From NCBI GenBank assembly GCA_019188255.1, contig JAETXT010000005.1:1364001-1428000 (forward strand): a DNA stretch of 64,000 nt. Reading direction: 5' to 3'. The notes beneath the pieces are model-generated. The model searched no databases. It saw only the letters and a program-made list of their open reading frames with translations, and was not told the origin of the DNA. This document shows, one piece after another, positions 1 through 8,251 of this stretch. A program made the position numbers and the translations under genes. The DNA is from Verticillium longisporum. Taxonomy: Eukaryota; Ascomycota; Sordariomycetes; Glomerellales; Plectosphaerellaceae. Positions within the stretch are counted from its first letter, which is position 1. Each line of letters opens with the position of its first letter.

Positions 1-1095
1 AAGCTCAAGGACGTGGCGGATGCGGATGTTTCTCGTGACGCCGATCAAGTCGGCGATGTGAGGGAAACGACGCCACCACGAGAGGACAAGCAGGACGCAG
101 CACAACCGCCGAGCCCAAACGGCAGCAACACCCCGTCGGCCATCCAGCGACAGACGCAGCAGGCCGTAGCCGTCGCCCAGGCTCGGGCCAGAGCCCAGGT
201 CAAAAAGCGACATCGTACCGACTCGATCATTTCTGCCGATAACGCTCCAGCAAAATACCGAACCCGCACCATGATTATCGTCTACTACGACAGCTACGTG
301 CAAAGCTTCTTCGAGGAGCTGGTCAAATTTGTGTCCGCCAGCCGTAACCTCATGCGAAAAGCCAAAATGGCAGCCAAGGTGGCTCAGATCCGACGGCTCG
401 CCGAGCTCCAGTCACCCGAAGATGAGGAGGACGGCACGGGTGAACTCAAGCCAGGGTCCGCAGCCGATGGCGAAAACAACGATCCTCTGCCCTCACTCAG
501 GTATATGAGCACACGACGAATGGGCGGTGGACCTCGCCTTCCTGGTTCTTCACCATATTCTCGGAACTCCCCCGCTGGTCTCCTCGGAGAGCAAGAGAAG
601 GACGCATACGACGACTTGGATAAGGGTCTAGAATTCGTCCAGCCCATGTGTGAGCACGCTGCTCACCAGTTCCTGCGGGACGGCGACTGCACAGAGGAGA
701 TTGGCAAGATCAAGAAACGCTTGTCAGATAGCAAGGTTCTGGCTGATAAAGAGATGGCACGAGTCGAGCGGGAAGATCCCGCACTGCTCAAGGAATCAGG
801 CGACGCAGTCAAAGCACGAACTCTCCGTCCAGCGAGCATGAGACGAGAGCTGACGCCGGTCAAAGACCGAACAACACCCGCCTCATCGCCCATGAAGCTC
901 GAGGTTGATGACATGTTGGTGGCGGAGAAGCCAGTCCCGGTCGTCGCCGCCAAAGTAGTCTCACCAGATGTCACGTTGGAAGCTGACAACGGTCCGCTCG
1001 AGGCTGACGACGATGAGGGTGTCGAGGACATGGAAATCACCCCACCGAAGCTTCAATACCGATCAACGAGGATGATGAGGCGGTCGGCTGTTTGA
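1..1095 (+). CDS. conserved fungal hypothetical protein, 3' part only
   Basis: The reading frame is already open at base 1 (first codons K-L-K-D) and ends with TGA at 1093-1095, so this is the C-terminal 364 residues of a protein whose start lies outside the window. I do not recognise a named family. Visible features are a low-complexity acidic/proline-rich start, a short block of likely alpha helix (M-I-I-V-Y-Y-D-S-Y through about 50 residues rich in K, A and R, near bases 270-410), a second charged helical block near 600-780 (C-E-H-A-A-H-Q-F-L-R-D-G-D), and a disordered tail with S/P and acidic runs. No signal peptide or membrane segment lies in the visible part. The pattern fits a nuclear or scaffold-like protein, but that is a guess. 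The downstream neighbour, DcpS, starts about 870 bases later on the same strand. Confidence 0.75.
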   Translation, partial: KLKDVADADVSRDADQVGDVRETTPPREDKQDAAQPPSPNGSNTPSAIQRQTQQAVAVAQARARAQVKKRHRTDSIISADNAPAKYRTRTMIIVYYDSYVQSFFEELVKFVSASRNLMRKAKMAAKVAQIRRLAELQSPEDEEDGTGELKPGSAADGENNDPLPSLRYMSTRRMGGGPRLPGSSPYSRNSPAGLLGEQEKDAYDDLDKGLEFVQPMCEHAAHQFLRDGDCTEEIGKIKKRLSDSKVLADKEMARVEREDPALLKESGDAVKARTLRPASMRRELTPVKDRTTPASSPMKLEVDDMLVAEKPVPVVAAKVVSPDVTLEADNGPLEADDDEGVEDMEITPPKLQYRSTRMMRRSAV

Positions 1096-1967
1096 GCTAG
1101 CTGGCTGCCCAGCTTTTGGGCGACGGCAGTGAGCTCGCTCGAAGGCACCATTTGCAATTTATCTTCGGCTTGGCAATTTCGCGAGGCCTGCCGGACGCCG
1201 TCGAGGACGGGGCATTTCAATTCCCAAACGAGCCATGCCTGCAGCTGTTCGCAACCGCATGTTCCACATGAATCACAGCTTCTTGGTCACTTGTTTGCAT
1301 TTTTCTTTGGAATATTGAACACAGCATAGCGTCCATTCAACGGTATGAACAGCTCATGATGGGGAGGTGGGGATAGGACTTTAAAAAGCTGGGAGAGGCA
1401 ATGGGGGCGGTGACCGAGATCGCGCAACAACTTTGTGCCGATGCCATAGCTGAGGGGACGACATGGGAAAGAAATGGGTTGCCAACGCAACAACCAAACC
1501 ACTTGGATGAGGAGCACTTGGACGAGGAGTTGATTGATTTTCAAAGTACATCTCTGGCGCACTGGGTGCCGAGAATGACATGACCGTAGATTTGGGTCTG
1601 GAGTCTTTTTGGAAGATATGCCGCATTTTCCCTTGCTCAATGTGTTCCACGAGGGCGTCAACGCGTATTCTTGCTGATACTTTGCCAAGCCGTTTGATGC
1701 ATGGCTCAAGCATGGCCGAAGCCTTCAGCGCCTTGAGCAGGTACCTCAGGTACCTTAGTCTGGAGGACAAGTGTGATCAAAGCCAAGACCCTGACCCCAC
1801 CGCGGGGTCGCGATCTTGCTGCTGCCAAACTGCGGGGCAAACGAAGCACCTCAATTTGGCGACAAAAGCCCAGCAACATCATCACTGTCCGATAGGTTCC
1901 CCCGGAGCTCTCTTACAGTCAACATTCCTATTGCAGCTCAAGAGTGACGGCATCGTATCTCGACAGA
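1096..1967. other. intergenic region, no gene seen
   Basis: About 870 bases between the partial gene and DcpS. It contains short overlapping frames on both strands but none with coding-like composition. A CAGGTACCTCAGGTACCTTAG-type motif at about 1739-1759 belongs to the dispersed CCTAGGTACCT-like family discussed in the findings. Confidence 0.6.
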
Positions 1968-3537
1968 ATGGCCGAAGCCAAGACCCACGCAGAGGCTCTG
2001 CTGCCCCGGTTCAAGCTAGAGCGCCTCCTCAACCAAGGTCATCACCATGTGTTCTCCCTCCCCCGTCTGGGTGCGATCAAGGTTGACTGACGTTGCCCCC
2101 AAAGACCAGGCCGGCCGCAGATCAAGTCTTCTTGGTAGCATTGACGACAAACCGGCGCTCCTCATACTCGAGCGTGCCCCCTTTCCCGTCTCGACGGCCT
2201 ACCTCGGCGAGACGCCGGCGGCGCTCTCGAGCCTCAAGAACCTCGGCGCCAACGACATATACTTTTGGTTCCTCGCCCGGAGCGGCATCGTGCCGTCGAC
2301 GCCGGCGGACGACGCCGACGCCGACTTTTTCGCCGACCTCAAGATCAACCTCATCTACCCCTGCACGAGCACGCACGTGGCCAAGTACAGCAAGCAGCCC
2401 GTCCGGCTCGTCACGGAGACGGCCGAAATCTACCGCGACCACGTGCGGCCGTACATGCAGCGCAAGCGCGACGAGGGCCGGCTGAACTGGGTCTACAACA
2501 TCATCGAGGGCCGCAAGGAGGTCGAGGACGTCATCTACAGGACGCCGCTGGGCGCCGCCGGCGACGAGGGGTTCCTGCTGCTGCCGGACCTCAACTGGGA
2601 CCGCAAGACGCTCGACGCGCTGCACCTGCTGGCGCTCGTCGAGCGGCGCGACATCTGGTCGCTGCGCGACCTGCGCCGCCGCCACCTCCCCTGGCTGCGG
2701 CACATGCGGGCGCGGCTCGTCGAGGCGACGACGGCGCAGTACCCGAGCATCGACGACGACCAGCTCAAGCTGTACGTGCACTACCAGCCGACGTACCACC
2801 ACTTTCACGTGCACATTGTGCACCTGCAGCTCGAGGCGGGCGCGACGCAGGCGACGGGCAAGGCGGTCGGCTACGAGAGCATCATGGAGACACTGGGCGC
2901 CATGGACGCGAGCGACGAGGAAGCAGGCATGGATCGCCTGGCGTTGAGCTACACGCTGGGCGAGGCCAGCGAACTATGGACCGAGATCTTCGCGCCGCTG
3001 CGCCCTGCCGTCAGACAACGTCCTCCCCCGCGCATCCGCAGCCGCCACGGCCCGCTGCCGGTACTTCTTCTCAATCGCTATGACGAGGTCGTTGACGCCG
3101 GCGCCGAACGGGCACTGCGTCCACTCGCCGCCGTCGCGGATGCAGTACACCTCGTCGTCGAGCCGCACCGTGCACGACAGCGTGACGCCCGCCTCGGCCG
3201 TGCGCGTCACGCTGTCGCGCAGCAGGCCGACGCCGTAGGCGCCGTCTTCGCGGACGGCGCACTCGTTGAGCACCTTGATGTCGATGGCGTGTTCGAGGGC
3301 GCACGCCTCGATGAGGCTCTGGTCGGGGATCTCGCGATACGAGCGCGTGATGCACATGGTGAAGCCGAGGCTGATCTTGGGGTCGGGGTAGAGCTTCGCC
3401 GCGCAGAGCTCGATAATGTTGCCCATGCCTGTCATATGGGAGTCAGTTTTTTTTTTCTCCTGTTCCTTTTTTTTTCCTTTCCAAGTGAGGTCTGGGGAGA
3501 TGTAGAGGGAGCAAACATACACTCAGAAGGCCCGTGA
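1968..3537 (+). CDS. scavenger mRNA-decapping enzyme DcpS
   Basis: DcpS hydrolyses the m7GpppN cap left after 3'-5' mRNA decay, releasing m7GMP; it works as a dimer in cytoplasm and nucleus. Exons are 1968-2037 and 2105 onward (intron 2038-2104, acceptor CAAAG). Exon 1 encodes M-A-E-A-K-T-H and the F-K-L-E-R-L-L-N-Q start typical of the family; exon 2 continues with R-R-S-S-L-L-G-S-I. The C-terminal HIT domain carries the histidine triad H-F-H-V-H-I-V-H near residue 254, encoded at about 2797-2823. Homology visibly ends at L-W-T-E-I-F-A-P-L near base 3000, giving about 320 residues, the usual family size. No stop follows in that frame until 3537, so the formal ORF is 500 residues, and its last 175 codons are antisense to the GILT-like gene. 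The true 3' end is therefore uncertain. Confidence 0.9.
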
Positions 3538-4065
3538 CGGCAGTCAACGCCGTCATCTTGGGTCGGTCTACGGAGGAGAGTCAGTCAAGCGTGCGAGACG
3601 GAAAGGGAAGCGGACAGTAGCCTAGACGTACGTTCCGACAAAAGACAGTTTCCAGTCCACCTTGTCATGTGCGCGCATCATGACCGGCAGGACCATGTCT
3701 CGCAGGCAGTCCTGCATACGATGTCATGTCAGCAACTTGGTATCATGACTGGGCGGCCTCGATCCTCGAGACTGGCTGCGACGTACCCGTGCATCCGGGC
3801 ACTTGCTCATGATGTGCGCTTCCAAGGGCACCAGCCTGTTGACCTTGCTCGCGAGTCCGGCGCCGTTGTTCGCTTCGGCGGCCTTGCCAGGTGCGGCGGC
3901 GGCCTTTGCTGCGGCGGCCTTGTCATTGTCGATGCGTATCCTCGAGGTGATGCCGAAATACTGCCACAGGTTGTAGCCGAGGATGCCGAGCAGGATGATG
4001 ATGATGAGGGGACGGGCGCGGCGAGAGGATCGGGTCCCGGAGAAGAAGCCGCGCTTCTCGTCCAT
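2974..4065 (-). CDS. GILT-family thiol reductase-like membrane-anchored protein
   Basis: Resembles the gamma-interferon-inducible lysosomal thiol reductase family (Pfam GILT), which reduces disulfides in acidic compartments. Four exons in transcription order: 4065-3787, 3711-3632, 3567-3521, 3428-2974; all introns have GT-AG ends and phases join cleanly to 286 residues. The N-terminus (M-D-E-K-R-G) is basic, followed by a single hydrophobic segment (L-I-I-I-I-L-L-G-I-L-G-Y), suggesting a type II signal anchor. The active-site region reads K-C-P-D-A-R-D-C, so the two cysteines are five residues apart rather than in a CXXC. A later D-G-V-D-C-R-H-G-P-S-E-C element matches the GILT cysteine pattern. 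An upstream in-frame ATG at 4218 would add 51 residues; I prefer 4065 because it has a stronger start context and places the anchor at the terminus. The 3' end overlaps the DcpS frame. Confidence 0.82.
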
Positions 4066-5277
4066 CGTGACGTATGGCTGTTCTTTGCTCGGTAGGGAGC
4101 AAGGCGGATCGTTGGCAGGGATGGGCGACGACAGGGGCCGCGCGGTCTGGCCGGCGGACAAGTGCTTGGGTTTCTGTTGTTGGTCGAGGTAGCGGTATCG
4201 CGACGAGTCGATACGCATGCTGTGGTGAGGGCGGATGGATGGGAGGGGGGGTAGATGGAAAGATGCAAGACGACTGAAATGCAAGACGTCGCAGAAAACA
4301 ATCCAAGGATAATGGTTGTGTGGAGAGTCAGCAATCTAAGGCCCGAGGGATTCCTGGTGAGGGAGTGGTGGGATTAGGTGTGGATGATTTGCTTGGGGAG
4401 ACGACGACGCGGCGCGCATGGGCGATAGGGCGGTACATCTAATCGCGGTTCCCCAGCGCCGTGGCGGAAGTACCACTGTACAAGTAACCCCCCTGGCTTC
4501 ATCTGCCGCACGTACTATGCAGCACGTTAAGTGCCTTGATAGACTCCTTGGCAGCCCGTGTTCAGCCCGTGTTCAGCTACGAGGGCCCAGGATGCAAGGG
4601 TGTCCTGGGTGTGTCGCTCCTGTGCCTGACGCCTGCCTGATGCCTGCCTGCCACTGCCATTGCCACTGCCACTACCACTGCCTCTGTCTGTCTGTACTGC
4701 CTGTCATTGTTCATGGATCGTCAACCCTCGCTCGTGTCACGTTACAGTCGCCATCAGACGAACACAACCGAGTGTCCGGGTTGTGGGAGACAAGAAACAA
4801 AGAAAGCTCGGCTCATTCGTTTCACAGACTGCAACACATCGCCATGACACGTCGGTGAATTCGTGCCGTCATCCTGTTCTTCCCTGGGATATCGCTGTCC
4901 CAAGGTAACCTGGGATATCCCGCATCTTTCACGATCGTCGACACGACGAAATCTCACTTCACGCCACCTCACCAAGACATTCTGCCAGACTCCAATCGTG
5001 GAACACAATCGTAGCACTGTCATCGCCGGCTCAAATCCTCACGTTGAGCCTCAACTTCGATTCGGAGCGCTACACCCTTACAAACGCCCCTCGCCCTGTC
5101 ACCTGGCTCATACTGGTCAACCATTGTCGGATCGGTTGAAGCTGTGTTTCACTGAGGTCAACCACCGCATCACACTACCAAGTGCTTGATGGCCCTGTCG
5201 ATACGACGTAGACCACCTAGCTTTGCGACCATACGCAGATACGTCGGCTCTATGCACATGAGACCCATGTGCGAACC
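4066..5277. other. intergenic region between GILT-like and hexokinase genes
   Basis: About 1.2 kb of divergent promoter space. It holds a low-complexity stretch of TGCC/CACTGCCA repeats at about 4620-4690 and no convincing coding exon. Both flanking genes read outward, so promoters for both must lie here. Confidence 0.6.
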
Positions 5278-6966
5278 ATGACAATGAGTTCCGATACCCG
5301 ATTGAGTTTGCAGGACTTCCTACAACCACTCCATGTCGACCTTGATACAATACACAGCCTATCAAAGGCCTTCTACCACAACTTTATCCATCTCGCAGCT
5401 GATGACCTTGCTCAGTTCTTGCCCACGCCCATCTCCGAATCCATTCTGAAACCTGTCAGCAAGAGTGGCCACGGAAGGTGAGCTTGTCTTCGCCTGCATG
5501 AAGCTGCACCCTGTCACCCTGCCACAAGCTAACCCCTTTGCAGACATCTTGCTATTGACATGTGAGTACTTCCCCCTTGGTGACATTGACCGTACTCACT
5601 CTCTCTCTCTCTCAGTGGCGGTTCCAACCTCAGAGTGGGTTTCATCGAGCTGTCGCCAGAGGAGGCTGTCTCTCGCGAGGGTGGTCACGGTCATACCAAC
5701 GGGGCCTCTAATGGCGTTTCCAATGCCGCGACCCGTGTCGCCCGCCTCAAAGAGCAGTCGTGGCCCATCGCCGAGCATCTCAAGAGCATGAACGATACGA
5801 AATTATTCGACTGGATCGGCGAATGCATCGCCACTGTCGTCACCGAAGGCTGCCGCGCCTGGGCCTTTGCCGCCGACGAGCCGATACCCCTGGGCATCAC
5901 TTTTAGTTTTCCCATGGTCCAGCGGTCCCTCAACGAAGCCTCTATCATAGCCATGGGCAAGGGATTCGCCATCCATGGCGATGTCGAGCTTGGATCTTTG
6001 TTACTGACTGGCTACAACAAGTCCCGCCGAGAGCTGCCGCCGATTCGCATCGCCGCCATAGCCAACGACTCGGTCTCGACGCTCGTCTCCTTCAACTACC
6101 TATACGGCGAGGACAGCCGCAAGAAAGCAGCCATGGGTCTCATTGTAGGCACGGGCTGCAACGCAACCATCCCTCTGAAGCTCGCCGCCCTCCACGAAAG
6201 CAAACGACCTGCAAGGATCAGCCTGCTCCCGGGCGAGGCCCCAGAGCAAGTCCCCATCGCTGCCACCACGGAGGTGGGTATCAAGGGCTCTGCGCCGCCA
6301 CTCCAGAAACTCGGCCTGATCACGAGGTGGGACGAGGCTCTCGATGCCGCTGGCGAGATGCCCGGTTTCCAGCCGCTGGAATACATGACAGCAGGGCGCT
6401 ACCTGGGCGAGCTGGGGCGACTCATGCTGCTAGACTATCTCGATAGTCGTCTGGGTGTTGATGCTTCGGCGTTACCCAGCGCGTTGTTGACGCGCCATGG
6501 CATGACGACGACCTTTCTGAGCCACTTCCGACCCCTGGACCCAGACGCGCTGGTCTCTCAGCTGGAGACCGAGTTTCCAACCAAGGCGCCTTTCCGATGG
6601 ACGACCGACATGGCCACGGCGCTCTATCACATGAGCAAGGCAATCGAAGTCCGTGCCGCAGGCATCGTGTCTGCTGCTGTGGTGGCGCTGCTTCGCATGG
6701 CTGGTGATGTCCCAGAGGCAGGCGACGGCAGCGGCGCTGAGGAAGAGGAACCGAGGGAGCTGGGTGTCGGGTACACCGGAGGCTGCATCGCGCATTTCCA
6801 GGATTACCTGCACGACACACAGCGCTTTCTCGACGAGCTGGTAGCGAAAGATCTGGGAGACAAGCCGCCTGTGCGCATCGTGCTGAGTCCTTGTCACGAT
6901 GGTGGTATCAAAGGAGCAGGCATATTAGCTGCAGCGGCAGAGTCGAGCCTCGACAGGGAAACATGA
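5278..6966 (+). CDS. hexokinase-family protein, probably atypical/regulatory
   Basis: Hexokinase fold protein of 522 residues in three exons: 5278-5477, 5544-5561 (only 18 nt) and 5616-6966. The micro-exon supplies most of H-L-A-I-D-I and joins to G-G-S-N-L-R-V, the phosphate-1 loop. The sugar-binding strand L-G-I-T-F-S-F-P matches the family, and the catalytic aspartate is present in I-A-N-D-S-V (D224). The glucose-contact motif usually N-x-E-W-G reads T-T-E-V-G (E292 kept, N and W changed), and the second nucleotide loop G-T-G-x-N reads G-T-G-C-N. The C-terminal adenosine loop is H-D-G-G-I-K-G. These changes recall the non-phosphorylating hexokinase-like proteins of fungi such as Aspergillus HxkC/XprF that regulate protease secretion or mitochondria; weak catalysis cannot be excluded. 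An upstream GTG at 5269 is in frame but ATG 5278 is the likely start. Confidence 0.88.
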
Positions 6967-7116
6967 CCAGCGAAATCATGGTATATATGCTCTGTTCGGT
7001 TTGAAGCACCCATGAATAAATTTATGAACATGATTATGAACACATGGCCTCGACCACGTTCGACTAGAGCTCCAAGCTCTCTCCACCCAAACTCCCAACG
7101 TACATCCTCGCTCAAG

Positions 7117-7163
7117 TCCACCTGGTATATGTACCTCGCTTGATCCACCTGGTATATATACCC
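7117..7163. repeat. two-copy direct repeat, period 27
   Basis: The string TCCACCTGGTATATRTACC occurs at 7117-7135 and again at 7144-7162, separated by eight bases. Each copy holds a TATA-like core. It lies just downstream of the F-box gene stop and beyond the hexokinase stop, so a role in transcription end or an overlapping promoter is unclear. Confidence 0.7.
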
Positions 7164-7186
7164 AAAGCCAAGCCATCCCACCCCCC

Positions 7187-7801
7187 TCATAACGACGCAC
7201 CACAAGACACGCCTCTCAGCAACGCCCACAGTAGAGCCAAAACCGGCACAACAAAAGCCCAAGCCCTCATCCCGCCCAAGGAAAACCGGCGCCCTCCCCG
7301 CCTCCGCCGCCGCTCGCACCGCCCCGTCCCGAACACAACGCACCCGAGCCCGGCCCGGCTCTCGCACTCGCCGTGCATGCGCCGGCGACGAATGACGCGC
7401 GCGACGCCGCCGCGGCAGAAGCGCAGGTCGCTGGCGAGGTCGCAGCCGCGGCCGCACGAGGGGCACGCGAGGCGCTGGGCGCGGCGCTCGAGGAGCCAGG
7501 CGACCTTGAGGCGGACACCCGTGTCCGTCGTCTGGAAGAAGTGGCGGTTCGTGTGCTTCAGCGAGAGGGCGTCGGGGTAGGAGAGGTGGGCTGTGATGAG
7601 CGACTGGAGCTCCGGCGGCAGGGTTGGCAGCGTCGGCGGCGGGGGAGGGGGGGTTCTGTTTTCGCTGTCGTTTTGCGGGGTGCTTGGATCTTTGGGTGGT
7701 GTTGTCTGGCGTGGTGCTCGGGTTGGGTGTGAGCAAGAGGTTGAGCATAAGGTGGAGGGTGGTGGGGTTGGCGCTGGCCCAGCTCGTACGATGAGGGTCA
7801 T
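7187..7801 (-). CDS. F-box-like protein with C-terminal membrane segment
   Basis: Single-exon gene of 204 residues from ATG at 7801. After a proline-rich disordered start comes an F-box-like motif, L-P-P-E-L-Q-S-L-I-T-A-H-L-S-Y-P-D-A-L-S-L (about residues 62-82), followed by L-K-H-T-N-R-H-F-F, the usual second helix. F-boxes dock proteins onto Skp1 in SCF ubiquitin ligases. A cysteine cluster, C-P-S-C-G-R-G-C with a further C downstream, lies near residues 115-135. The C-terminus has a hydrophobic segment (A-W-A-F-V-V-P-V-L-A-L-L-W-A-L-L) that could be a tail anchor. Similar small F-box plus transmembrane proteins are common in filamentous ascomycetes and have no known substrate. The overlapping 414-codon antisense-phase frame at 6894-8138 is a GC-driven shadow. 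Confidence 0.72.
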   Translation of the reverse strand: MTLIVRAGPAPTPPPSTLCSTSCSHPTRAPRQTTPPKDPSTPQNDSENRTPPPPPPTLPTLPPELQSLITAHLSYPDALSLKHTNRHFFQTTDTGVRLKVAWLLERRAQRLACPSCGRGCDLASDLRFCRGGVARVIRRRRMHGECESRAGLGCVVFGTGRCERRRRRGGRRFSLGGMRAWAFVVPVLALLWALLRGVSCGASL

Positions 7802-8251
7802 GGCGACGGTAGTCAGATTTGTATGGGAACAAGTATGATGTCCTAATGATTGCGGGAAGAGATGCAGACAACCTGACGCCCTGCTGCATGCGATGACATT
7901 CGCTTTGTATCGTACTGCTGCCTGCTGCGCCAGGCGGTGACTGAAGTCGTGGCTCCTTCAGAATCCTGGCTGCCTGCGGGAGGCGTCGCGCGAGTGCAGG
8001 GGCCAATGCTGACAGCCCTGGCCGAGTACTATTGAGTGGCGATGAGGGACATGGGTAATTGGCGATGGACGATGGCATCAATTTTGTGAAAGTGGGTGTT
8101 AAGTCAGTGTGTTGTCTCTCCAATGTGCTGCCTTGCAAAGCCGGATAAAATCTCTATGCTGGCCAGACCAGAGAATGAATGCAACATCTGGATGCCATGT
8201 ACTTCTAGTACGGACAACGAGTTCGTCAAGTCGTTCAATGCTGCCCTTCAT
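7802..8251. other. intergenic region
   Basis: About 450 bases between two genes transcribed leftward; it serves as promoter of the F-box gene and 3' region of the TPR/TIR-like gene. No further coding exon was recognised. Confidence 0.6.

Noticed and set aside
6894..8138. 414-codon minus-strand frame covering the hexokinase end and the F-box gene
   Set aside because: It lacks family motifs, overlaps two better-supported genes in other frames and is rich in P/R/A as expected of GC-driven shadows.
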